Source of the DNA: Thermoplasmata archaeon
Lineage (GTDB): Archaea > Thermoplasmatota > Thermoplasmata > UBA184
Reading direction: 5' to 3'
DNA length: 6,445 bases
Assembly (NCBI GenBank): GCA_030064695.1
Contig: JASHYV010000070.1
Location: forward strand, 1 to 6,445
Positions 1 to 5,303 of the stretch are shown in pieces. The notes under the pieces were generated by a model. That model did no database searches, was not told the origin of the DNA, and was given only the letters and a program-made list of their open reading frames with translations. Every line of letters starts with the position of its first letter. Positions within the stretch are counted from its first letter, which is position 1. The translations under genes were made by a program, and so were the position numbers.

Positions 1-422
1 AGCATGCCGGCGACCACGAGGTAGCTCGAGAGCGCGTCGCCGAAGAGCGCGGCCCCCGCGGCGCCGAAGTAGAGCACGGCGACCACGCCGACCACGGCGA
101 GCTCGTACGCGGCCACCCGCCGATACTCGGCCGGATTGAGCCGCAGGACGGTGGCGCTCAGCCGGACGACGACGTACGTCGCGGAGGCGACGACTACCAG
201 CAGCAGGATCCCGAACGCCAGGTCCGACTCGCCCGGGATCAGTTCGAGCGAGGAGAGGATCAGCACCGTCACGAGCAGGGCGAGCGACTTCATCGCCCGC
301 GCCGGGAGCGCCGGGACCGCCAGGATCTTGGTCATGTTGAGCGAGATCCCGACAAAGAGCAGCCCGGTGAGCGCCGCCGAGGCGCCCACCTGGGCGGCGT
401 AGAATTGGTCCCACGACGGCAT
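1..422 (-). CDS. Multi-pass membrane protein, C-terminus cut by window edge
   Basis: The frame opens with ATG at 422-420 and stays open to the left edge, giving 140 complete codons with no stop, so the C-terminus lies outside. The protein starts MPSWDQFYAAQVGASAALTG and continues into a glycine-rich first membrane segment (about residues 12-34). Further hydrophobic segments follow at about 45-63, 68-92 and 104-126, and another begins near 131. The only strongly charged parts are short loops such as the one around residues 95-105. The opening, an aromatic residue followed by AQVGASAALTGLLFVGIS, resembles small membrane proteins often auto-annotated as 'modulator of FtsH protease'. That name is a database habit and I cannot support the function from sequence. 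The start is supported by the hydrophobic N-terminus and by a GGGAGGG stretch (426-432 on the plus strand reads as its complement) just before ATG. Divergent from phoU, so the two may share regulatory DNA. Confidence 0.75.
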   Translation of the reverse strand, partial: MPSWDQFYAAQVGASAALTGLLFVGISLNMTKILAVPALPARAMKSLALLVTVLILSSLELIPGESDLAFGILLLVVVASATYVVVRLSATVLRLNPAEYRRVAAYELAVVGVVAVLYFGAAGAALFGDALSSYLVVAGM

Positions 423-427
423 CGTAC

Positions 428-452
428 CCTCCCGGGCGACAGCCCGGGGAGG
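428..452 (-). promoter_or_regulatory. Inverted repeat immediately before the membrane-protein start
   Basis: CCTCCCGGGC (428-437) and GCCCGGGGAGG (442-452) form a 10-bp stem with one bulged G (449) and a four-base loop (438-441). It ends 5 bases before the ATG at 422-420. Read on the minus strand, the downstream arm contains the only Shine-Dalgarno-like purine stretch of this gene, so an RNA hairpin would hide it. A weak TATA-like TCTAACC lies at about 451-457 on the minus strand. If that is the true promoter, the repeat instead straddles the transcription start and would be an operator at the DNA level. Function is inferred only. Confidence 0.4.
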
Positions 453-539
453 TTAGAGCGTCCTCGGCCGTCGGGAATTCCGACCCCTCCTCGGTCCGGC
501 GGGCCCGCACCCCGTGGGCCCGGCCGTACCCCCGACGAG

Positions 540-656
540 CGGGTCGGCGGCTCCGGGACCGCGCTCGCCCGGTGCGGGGATCACGTCGGCGAGGGCGCGG
601 AGCGACCCGGAGGGCCGCTCGGGGAGGGAGCGACCGCCGCGGGTCGAAACGGGTCG
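540..656. promoter_or_regulatory. Cluster of CGGGTCG motifs upstream of phoU
   Basis: The 7-mer CGGGTCG occurs at 540-546, 640-646 and 650-656, and its reverse complement CGACCCG at 603-609. The 640 and 650 copies are exactly 10 bases apart, one helical turn, and end about 27 bases before the TATA box of phoU. A related ATCGGGTGG follows at 661-669. Position and phasing fit regulator half-sites, but no protein can be assigned. The rest of the 423-716 intergenic stretch shows no plausible gene: open frames there are unbroken GC-rich sequence with no recognisable product. Confidence 0.35.
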
Positions 657-680
657 GTAAATCGGGTGGGGCCGTGGGAA

Positions 681-690
681 GCTATATAGA
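681..690 (+). promoter_or_regulatory. TATA box of phoU, probably leaderless
   Basis: CTATATAG at 682-689 is the most AT-rich point of the divergent region, with a purine-rich GGGAAG directly before it, as expected of an archaeal BRE. Its centre is about 31 bases from the phoU ATG at 717. Archaeal transcription starts about 25-27 bases after the TATA centre, so the leader would be at most a few bases. No Shine-Dalgarno sequence is visible between the box and the start. Confidence 0.75.
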
Positions 691-716
691 GAATAGATGC
701 TGGGACGCCGCCGGGC

Positions 717-1796
717 ATGCGGAGCAGCGGAGGCTTCCACGGACGCCGGATCCAGAAGACCGGCGGCTCGACGTACATCATCTCGCTGCCGAAGAACTGG
801 GTGACCTCGCGGGGCTTGGGCCCGGGGGACGTCCTCTTCTTCACGCCGCGCGCCGACGGCTCGCTCACGGTGTTCGCCGACTCGGGCCCCGCCTCGGAGG
901 TCGAGCGCCGGGTCGTCCCGGTCACCAACGACATGGAGGACGAGCACCTCTTCCGCCGCCTGATCGCGGAGTACATCGCCGGCTACCCGCTCCTCGAGAT
1001 CCGGACCCCCCAGCGGATGAGCCCCCGGACCCGCGAGGTGGTCCGGAACTTCGCCCAGCGGATGATCGGGCCCGAGATCCTCGAGGAGACGAGCGAGGCG
1101 GTGATCCTCCAGGACGTGGTGGGGCAGAACCCGCTCCCGATCCCGTCGATCGTCCGCCGGATGCACCAGATGGTGCGCGCGATGCAGCTGGACGCGATGG
1201 CCTCGTTCCGCGCCCGCGACGCCACGATCGCGAAGGACGTAATCGAGCGCGACTGGGAGGTGGACCGGCTCCACTGGTTCCTGGAGAAGCAGGTGACGAG
1301 CGCGCTCCGCGACGCCCGCATCCTCGCGACGCTCGAGCTCACGTTGCCCGAGTGCTCGACGTACCTCCTCACCTCCCGCGTCCTCGAGCGGATCGCCGAC
1401 CACGCGGTCCGGATCGCGGAGACGGTGCCGATCCTGGGCAAGGAGCGGACCCCGCCCCGCCTCCTCTCCGAGCTCGACAAGATGTCCCAGCGGGCCGCGA
1501 CGGCGCTCTCGGACTCGCTCGACAGCCTGGAGACGCGCGACATCGCGAAGGCGAACGCCGTGATCGACTCCGCGAAGCAGATCACCCGGGACCGCGACCA
1601 CATGCTCCACGAGATCTCCTCCCGCAGCGGCCGCCTCGCGGTCGGCTTGGCCTACGTGCTCGAGTCGCTCGAGCGCAGCGCGTTCTACGCGAGCGACCTC
1701 GCCGAGATCGCGATCAACCGGGCCGTCGAGTCGCCGGCCCGGATCGAGATCGCGGCCGAGTCGGGCCGCGCCACGGAACCGCCCCGGGCCGGGTAG
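717..1796 (+). CDS. phoU: PhoU-type phosphate regulator with N-terminal AbrB domain
   Basis: Encodes 359 residues. Residues 6-53 (GGSTYIISLPKNWV region, then GLGPGD) match the SpoVT/AbrB-like swapped-hairpin DNA-binding or dimerisation domain. Two helical PhoU repeats follow at about 145-240 and 250-338. The first carries the PhoU signature ERIADHAVRIAE (residues 224-235), whose acidic residues bind metal in known PhoU proteins. The equivalent in the second repeat reads LERSAFYASDLAE (318-330), with the second acidic position replaced by an aromatic residue. The AbrB-PhoU fusion is a common archaeal architecture and is usually linked to control of phosphate uptake. No Pst transporter or phosphate-sensing kinase lies in this window, so the target is unknown. 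The ATG at 717 is supported by the TATA box 31 bases upstream and by the AbrB domain starting within six residues. The C-terminal 20 residues are low-complexity. Converges on the dehydrogenase gene with a 10-base gap. Confidence 0.9.
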   Translation: MRSSGGFHGRRIQKTGGSTYIISLPKNWVTSRGLGPGDVLFFTPRADGSLTVFADSGPASEVERRVVPVTNDMEDEHLFRRLIAEYIAGYPLLEIRTPQRMSPRTREVVRNFAQRMIGPEILEETSEAVILQDVVGQNPLPIPSIVRRMHQMVRAMQLDAMASFRARDATIAKDVIERDWEVDRLHWFLEKQVTSALRDARILATLELTLPECSTYLLTSRVLERIADHAVRIAETVPILGKERTPPRLLSELDKMSQRAATALSDSLDSLETRDIAKANAVIDSAKQITRDRDHMLHEISSRSGRLAVGLAYVLESLERSAFYASDLAEIAINRAVESPARIEIAAESGRATEPPRAG

Positions 1797-1806
1797 TCGC
1801 GCGCCG

Positions 1807-2958
1807 CTACGCGCCGGGGGCGCGGCCCAGCACCTGCAGGAGGAGCGCGCGCACGTCCGCCTCGGTCGGCACGCGCGGGTTCCCGAGGATCGCCGGCGAG
1901 CGGCGTCCGTCGGCCACCACGCGATCGAGCTCGGCGAGCGCCCGCTCGACGTTCCCGCCCGCGGCCGCGACGGTCGGCGGGAGTCGCACGTGCTCTCCCA
2001 GGCGGCGGACCCGGCCGGCGAGGGAGAGCTCCCCGCGCTCGTCGCGCTCTCGGGCGCGGAAGGCGAGCGCCTCCAGGCGCTCGCGCGCCCCGGTCTGGTC
2101 AAAGTCGAGGACGTACGGGAGCGCGAGCCCCAGGAGCCGTCCGTACGGGAGGCCGGTCGGCCGCTCGAGCGCCCGCGCGAGCGCGTGGGCCACGCCGCGC
2201 TGGGCGTTCCCCGCGGCCAGCCCGGCGCCGGTCGCTGCGTAGTGCAGTGCTGCCCGGGCGTCCGGGTCCTCGCTCCAGCGGATCGCGTGGGCGAGCCGCC
2301 CGAGGACCGTGAGCGCCGCGTCGACCGCCAACGCGTCGGAGAACGGGTTCGACCAGGCCGACAGGTACGCCTCGACGGCGAGGCCGAGCGCTTCGCATCC
2401 CCCGTCCACGACCGCCTCGGCCGGACGCTCCGTCGCGAGCGCGGGATCGACGAGCGCCCAATCGGGGAGCAGGGCGCGATGCGCTACCTCGATCGGCGTG
2501 CCGTCCTCCGTGACAAGATCGACCACCGAGGTCGCCTCCGCTCCGCTGCCGCTCGTGGTCGGGATCGCGACGAGCCGGCACGCGGGCCGCTCGGGCGCCT
2601 CGGCGATCGGCGTCACCGCGGCAAGATCGCCGCCGGGCCGGTCGACGGCGAACCGCGCCGCTTTCGCCGCGTCCAAGAGGCGCCCGCCACCGATCGCGAC
2701 GATCCAGTCGGCGCCGCCGGCGCGGGCCCGGTCGGAGAGGCCCGCGACCGCCGCGAGGGACTGCGGCGACTCGGGCGCCTCGAGAACCTCCACGACCGTG
2801 TCGGACTTCGCGAGTTCCTCGGCGACCCGTCGCGGACCGGGGTGTTGGGCCAAGGCCCGGTCGACGACCAGCAGCGCGCGCTTCGCGCCGAGGCCGCTCA
2901 GCTGTTCAATCGCGCCCGGACCCCACGCGATGCGGGGCGAAAGGAAGAACCCGGACAT
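1807..2958 (-). CDS. Iron-alcohol-dehydrogenase family protein, metal site degenerate
   Basis: Encodes 383 residues, a normal length for the type III (iron-dependent) alcohol dehydrogenase family, and aligns in my reading from end to end. The nucleotide-binding half has VVD (31-33), the diphosphate loop GGGRLLDAAKA (90-100; usually GGGS) and PTTSGSGAEAT (133-143). The helical half has EALGLAVEAY (189-198), NPFSDALA (204-211), GVAHALARAL (255-264), PYG (271-273) and a terminal NPRVPTEADVR. Compared with E. coli FucO (ligands Asp196, His200, His263, His277), the matching residues here are Glu189, Leu193, His258 and Tyr272, and the conserved His267 is Arg262. Iron or zinc binding of the usual kind therefore looks lost, so substrate and even dehydrogenase activity are uncertain. 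A further upstream in-frame ATG would overlap the Fur-like gene by 62 bases and add a non-homologous tail, so I chose the start at 2958, where family homology begins. It lies 16 bases after the Fur-like stop, so the two are probably cotranscribed. Confidence 0.85.
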   Translation of the reverse strand: MSGFFLSPRIAWGPGAIEQLSGLGAKRALLVVDRALAQHPGPRRVAEELAKSDTVVEVLEAPESPQSLAAVAGLSDRARAGGADWIVAIGGGRLLDAAKAARFAVDRPGGDLAAVTPIAEAPERPACRLVAIPTTSGSGAEATSVVDLVTEDGTPIEVAHRALLPDWALVDPALATERPAEAVVDGGCEALGLAVEAYLSAWSNPFSDALAVDAALTVLGRLAHAIRWSEDPDARAALHYAATGAGLAAGNAQRGVAHALARALERPTGLPYGRLLGLALPYVLDFDQTGARERLEALAFRARERDERGELSLAGRVRRLGEHVRLPPTVAAAGGNVERALAELDRVVADGRRSPAILGNPRVPTEADVRALLLQVLGRAPGA

Positions 2959-2974
2959 TCCGCCGGGGCTCCGG

Positions 2975-3268
2975 TCAGGCGGACGGCCCCTCGCGGCACC
3001 GCCGGCAGGAGCCGGTGAGCGAGTAGGCGATCCCATCGACCGCCCACCCGTCCGGGTGCCGACGGGCGAGCTCCTCGAGGAAGTGGTGGTCGAGCTCGGT
3101 CAGCTCGATCGATTGGATCCGCCCGCAGACGCGGCAGACGATGTGCGCGTGCGCCGCCTCGCGTAGGTCGACCCGCACCACGCCGGGCGGCGCGACGGGC
3201 GGTCCGTCCGGCACGCGGCGCGAGCGCGGAGCACGGGACTTCGCCGGGACGCCGCGTTTCCGGGCCAT
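2975..3268 (-). CDS. Small Fur-like metal-binding domain protein without winged helix
   Basis: Encodes 97 residues. From about residue 29 on it matches the C-terminal dimerisation and metal-binding half of Fur family regulators: AHAHIVCRVCGRI (39-51) gives the HxH-x2-CxxC pattern, then a helical stretch with His61 and His62, His71, and a closing SLTGSCRRC (83-91) supplying the second CxxC. The four cysteines (45, 48, 88, 91) match the structural zinc site of Fur. The usual 80-residue N-terminal winged helix is absent. It is replaced by about 28 residues rich in Arg, Lys and Pro. The gene to its left in reading direction ends at 3353, leaving only 84 bases, and a TATA box sits at the expected distance before this ATG, so this is a short gene rather than a frameshifted long one. 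It may sense metal, partner a full-length Fur protein, or bind nucleic acid through its basic tail. These roles are inference. Confidence 0.75.
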   Translation of the reverse strand: MARKRGVPAKSRAPRSRRVPDGPPVAPPGVVRVDLREAAHAHIVCRVCGRIQSIELTELDHHFLEELARRHPDGWAVDGIAYSLTGSCRRCREGPSA

Positions 3269-3279
3269 CCGCGCGGCGA

Positions 3280-3308
3280 CGACCGCCCCGTATTTAGGCG
3301 GGGCGTCG
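3280..3308 (-). promoter_or_regulatory. TATA box within an imperfect palindrome, Fur-like gene promoter
   Basis: On the minus strand CCTAAATA (3291-3298) stands out in very GC-rich DNA. Its centre is about 26 bases before the ATG at 3268, which predicts a leaderless transcript. The box lies in the loop of an imperfect inverted repeat: CGAC and GCCCC (3280-3283, 3285-3289, with one bulged base) match GGGGC and GTCG (3300-3308). A dimeric regulator binding here would block the box. Autoregulation by the Fur-like product is possible but not shown. Confidence 0.6.
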
Positions 3309-3352
3309 CGGTCCGTCGCGCGGAGCAGGCGCGTCCCCGCCGAGGCGCCGAC

Positions 3353-4048
3353 TCAGCGGAGGCCGTCCTGGAAGCGGATCGAGGCGTGGCTCCCGTTGCA
3401 GAATGGGAGGTTCTTCGAGGCGCCGCACCGGCAGAGCGTCATCCGGTTCCGGATCTCGTACGGGGTCCCGTCCGCGGACTCGACCCGGATCCCGCCCCGC
3501 ACCCACAGGGGCCCGCTGCAGCGGAGCACGGGGTCCTCGATCACGCCGATCGAGGGAGGCAGGGCCGGCTCGGGAACGTCCCCCGTCGCCTTCTCCCGCA
3601 GCACGAGCCGGCCGGACGGACAGTGCCCGACCTCCCGGATCACGAGCTCCCGGGCTTCGGGCTGGTCGGTGTGCTCAATCAGCGACCAGACCTTCCCGCC
3701 GGGGTCGCAGAACCGAGCGAAGGCGCACAGCTTCTCGTCGTCGCTCAGTACGTGCGTCGGGCCATCCAAGTGCTCCGACTCCCGTTCGATCGGACGGCGG
3801 GACGCGGTCTCGGTCCCGTCGAACCCGATCTTCGCGTGGGTGCCATCGCAGAACGGCTTGTGGGCGGAGTGACCGCAGCGGCAGAGGAAGTACTCCGCCT
3901 CGACCTCGAACGACCGGCCCTCCGCCCAGTCCCAGGACTCCTTCTTGGAGTTCGGGGTTATCGACTGGACCGCGAGCGGGATCCGTCCCACCACATGGTA
4001 GGGCCCGTGCGCGGTGACGACGATCTTGCGCGGGTCGGGCTCGGTCAT
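3353..4048 (-). CDS. Double CDGSH iron-sulfur protein with central Fe-S domain
   Basis: Encodes 231 residues in three parts. An N-terminal CDGSH site has Cys56, Cys58, Cys67 and His71 (CRC..., PFCDGTH), the three-Cys one-His set that holds a 2Fe-2S cluster. The middle has Cys108 and Cys114 in LCAFARFCDPGGKVW, then GHCPSG around Cys143, the pattern of the divergent 4Fe-4S monocluster domain found in the same proteins. A C-terminal CDGSH site has Cys206, Cys208, Cys217 and His221 in PFCNGSH, with Asn where Asp is usual. The arrangement and the stretch SGPLWVRGGI (178-187) are familiar from bacterial and archaeal CDGSH proteins. The protein is probably soluble and involved in electron transfer or cluster/redox handling, but no substrate is known. 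No Shine-Dalgarno or convincing TATA box precedes the ATG at 4048. A 54-base gap with a palindrome separates it from the upstream gene. Confidence 0.88.
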   Translation of the reverse strand: MTEPDPRKIVVTAHGPYHVVGRIPLAVQSITPNSKKESWDWAEGRSFEVEAEYFLCRCGHSAHKPFCDGTHAKIGFDGTETASRRPIERESEHLDGPTHVLSDDEKLCAFARFCDPGGKVWSLIEHTDQPEARELVIREVGHCPSGRLVLREKATGDVPEPALPPSIGVIEDPVLRCSGPLWVRGGIRVESADGTPYEIRNRMTLCRCGASKNLPFCNGSHASIRFQDGLR

Positions 4049-4085
4049 GGAGCGGCGCGTCCCCGTACTCCGTTCGGGTAGATGA

Positions 4086-4099
4086 CGACCCGCGGGTCG
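4086..4099. promoter_or_regulatory. Perfect 14-bp palindrome before the CDGSH gene
   Basis: CGACCCGCGGGTCG is a perfect palindrome lying in the 54-base gap between the hypothetical membrane protein and the CDGSH gene, 37 bases before the latter's ATG. Each arm is the same 7-mer, CGGGTCG, that is clustered upstream of phoU. It may be an operator. A palindrome of this length is expected about once by chance in a window this GC-rich, so position and motif sharing are the only support. Confidence 0.35.
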
Positions 4100-4102
4100 A
4101 GC

Positions 4103-4669
4103 TCACCCGGCGGCGAGGGCGGATCCGCTGCTGTCCGGCGGGAGCGCCGCTTCGGCTTCGAGGATGATCCGGGCCTCGTCCAAGGGAGTGCGCTGGTGTC
4201 GAGGCGCGCCCGTGGCGCGCGCGTCGAGCTCCATCATCTGGCGGGCGAGCCACTCGAACTCGGCGAAGACCGTGGGATCCTTGCCGTCCCCCCGGTAGCC
4301 GGCCACGAGGTCCTCGGGCTCGGTCAGGAACACCCAGTAGGCGGTGATCCAGGTGCCGAAGGCGTGCCAGACGAGGCGCTTGTTGAGGGCGCCGGAGTGG
4401 GTGAGCGAGCCGAGCAACTGGAAGAAGAGGGCGACCTCCCAGTTCTCCACCTCGGGACCTCGGGGGCTTTGGAGCAACCAGGCGCTCAGCTCCCGACGCG
4501 CCTGCCGGAGTCGCGGGTTGAAGAACCGCTCGCGCAGGTCGAGCAGCGTGGACGCCGTGTGCAGTCGCTGCGTCTGGCGGAGTTGCCAGTACGCGAACGC
4601 GAGGGTCCCCACAACGAGGACCCAGGTGCCGCCAAGGGCGGCCCAGGTCGTCCAGTCGAACGACGTCAC
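4103..4669 (-). CDS. Membrane-anchored hypothetical protein, DUF4760-like
   Basis: Encodes 188 residues from a GTG start. One hydrophobic segment (about residues 9-28, ALGGTWVLVVGTLAFAYW) is followed by a positively charged stretch (QLRQTQRLH), which suggests a single N-terminal anchor with a cytoplasmic helical domain. That domain contains LLDLRERFFNPRLRQARREL (42-61) and later FEWLARQMMELD (138-149). This layout resembles proteins grouped as DUF4760, a family of unknown function. I recognise it from the pattern only. The last 35 residues are low-complexity. No upstream ATG is available in frame before the preceding gene's stop, 24 bases away, so GTG at 4669 is the best start. TTG or internal starts would lose the membrane segment. 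It may be cotranscribed with the VOC gene, or read from the weak TTAAG element overlapping that gene's stop. Confidence 0.65.
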   Translation of the reverse strand: MTSFDWTTWAALGGTWVLVVGTLAFAYWQLRQTQRLHTASTLLDLRERFFNPRLRQARRELSAWLLQSPRGPEVENWEVALFFQLLGSLTHSGALNKRLVWHAFGTWITAYWVFLTEPEDLVAGYRGDGKDPTVFAEFEWLARQMMELDARATGAPRHQRTPLDEARIILEAEAALPPDSSGSALAAG

Positions 4670-4692
4670 GGGCCGGCCAGCCGCGGGGGCCC

Positions 4693-4698
4693 CTTAAG
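4693..4698 (-). promoter_or_regulatory. Weak TATA-like element before the GTG start at 4669
   Basis: CTTAAG at 4693-4698 is an AT-rich island whose centre is about 27 bases before the GTG at 4669, the same spacing seen before other starts here. It overlaps the TAA stop of the VOC gene, so its AT content could be explained by the stop codon alone. Confidence 0.25.
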
Positions 4699-5128
4699 CG
4701 GCGGCCAGCGCGCGTCGCTCCGCGGCCGTGGGCCGTCGCCCGACCGTGATCCAGATCCCGTCCGGGTCCCGGACGCTCGCCATCCAGCCCTCGGTCGTCG
4801 ACGGCTCGAGGCCGGTCGGTCGCCCGCCGCCCCGGAGCAGCCGGCGGTAGGTCCGTTCGAGCTCAGCGCGCGAGGCGACGCCGAGGGTGAAGTCGAGGTG
4901 GTCGAGGGCCGTGCCCGCCGAGTACGGTTCGAAGAAGCGCGAGCCCTTGGGGTACCAGTTGAGCTCGATGAGGCGCCGGGACTTCGGATCTCGCAGCCGG
5001 ACCCAGAGACCCCCGCCCCACGAGCGGGTATCGCCCCGCTGCACGATTCGGAGGCCGAGGGTCCGGGTGTAGAACCGGAGCGATCGAGGGAGGTCAGAGA
5101 CACGGAGTCCGGCGATCTCGAGCTGCAT
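4694..5128 (-). CDS. VOC superfamily (glyoxalase/dioxygenase-fold) protein
   Basis: Encodes 144 residues with two beta-alpha-beta-beta-beta modules typical of the vicinal oxygen chelate fold. Module one is LEIAGLRVSDLPRSLRFYTR (3-22) to RLIELNWYP (52-60). Module two is LDHLDFTL (75-82) to DPDGIWITVG (121-130). In this fold four residues usually bind a metal. Here Glu55 and His77 are in the right places, but the first-strand His is Ile (residue 5) and the final Glu is Thr128, so the site may be incomplete. Substrate cannot be told: relatives include glyoxalase I, extradiol dioxygenases and resistance proteins. An ATG 33 bases further upstream (5161) is in frame, but the fold begins directly at 5128 and a TATA-like TCTATCTT lies 27 bases before it, so I prefer 5128. 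Positioned 88 bases after the tRNA-Leu gene in the same direction. Confidence 0.8.
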   Translation of the reverse strand: MQLEIAGLRVSDLPRSLRFYTRTLGLRIVQRGDTRSWGGGLWVRLRDPKSRRLIELNWYPKGSRFFEPYSAGTALDHLDFTLGVASRAELERTYRRLLRGGGRPTGLEPSTTEGWMASVRDPDGIWITVGRRPTAAERRALAAA

Positions 5129-5150
5129 GAGGCCCCCTACCGGGCTCGCC

Positions 5151-5160
5151 AAGATAGACA
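5151..5160 (-). promoter_or_regulatory. TATA-like box for the VOC gene
   Basis: TGTCTATCTT (minus strand, 5160-5151) is the most AT-rich element upstream of the VOC gene. Its centre lies about 27 bases before the ATG at 5128, which predicts a leaderless message and supports that start over the in-frame ATG at 5161, which would overlap the box. Confidence 0.4.
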
Positions 5161-5173
5161 TTGTACAGGGAGA

Positions 5174-5208
5174 GGCGTCGGTACGCCCCGCGAGGGACTG
5201 TCCCGCGG
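5174..5208 (-). terminator. Two small hairpins downstream of tRNA-Leu
   Basis: GGCGT/ACGCC (5174-5178 with 5183-5187) and CCGC..GGGA/TCCC.GCGG (5188-5197 with 5201-5208, two-base bulge) follow each other just past the tRNA 3' end. They may slow transcription or protect the trailer. There is no T-run, so a classical archaeal terminator is not shown. Confidence 0.25.
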
Positions 5209-5216
5209 CGATGAGG

Positions 5217-5301
5217 TGCGGGGAGAGGGATTTGAACCCACGAACCCCTACGGGACCAGACCCTGAATCTGGCGCCTTTGGCCAAGCTTGGCAATCCCCG
5301 C
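5217..5301 (-). tRNA. tRNA-Leu, anticodon CAG
   Basis: An 85-nt cloverleaf on the minus strand. The acceptor stem is GCGGGGA paired with TCCCCGC, with discriminator A at 5217. The D arm is GCC/GGC with the GG of the loop, and the anticodon stem CCAGA/TCTGG encloses TTCAGGG, giving anticodon CAG at 5263-5265 (codon CUG). A 14-nt variable region with a CCC/GGG stem marks it as class II, as for Leu. The T arm has the TTCAAAT loop. The overall sequence agrees with archaeal tRNA-Leu from memory. The T stem GTGGG/CCCTC contains one U-U opposition (positions 50 and 64), where CCCAC is usual. No intron is seen and CCA is not encoded (ACCT follows). Read from its own TATA-like box near 5330. Confidence 0.93.
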
Positions 5302-5303
5302 GC

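Noticed and set aside
1797..1806. Terminator between the convergent phoU and dehydrogenase genes
   Set aside because: The gap is 10 bases of GC-rich DNA with no T-run or hairpin on either strand.
453..2242. Very long open frames on both strands overlapping phoU and the dehydrogenase gene
   Set aside because: Their translations are Arg/Pro/Gly/Asp-rich with no domain pattern, while phoU and the dehydrogenase in other frames have clear family motifs. Such frames arise from the high GC content.
2959..3036. Upstream start for the dehydrogenase giving 409 residues
   Set aside because: It adds 26 Pro/Arg/Gly-rich residues unrelated to the family and overlaps the Fur-like coding end; family homology begins at the ATG at 2958.
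3269..3352. A missing winged-helix segment of Fur in another frame upstream of the Fur-like gene
   Set aside because: Only 84 bases are available and they hold a TATA box and inverted repeat; a winged helix needs about 240 bases.
5129..5161. Upstream ATG for the VOC protein (155 residues)
   Set aside because: The extra 11 residues are not part of the fold and the ATG overlaps the TATA-like box that fits the start at 5128.
4082..5266. 394-residue plus-strand open frame
   Set aside because: It is antisense to the hypothetical membrane protein, the VOC gene and the tRNA, and its product is low-complexity Glu/Arg/Gly/Pro without recognisable features.
5217..5301. Mobile-element attachment site at the tRNA 3' end
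   Set aside because: I saw no repeat of the tRNA 3' end elsewhere in the window and no integrase gene.
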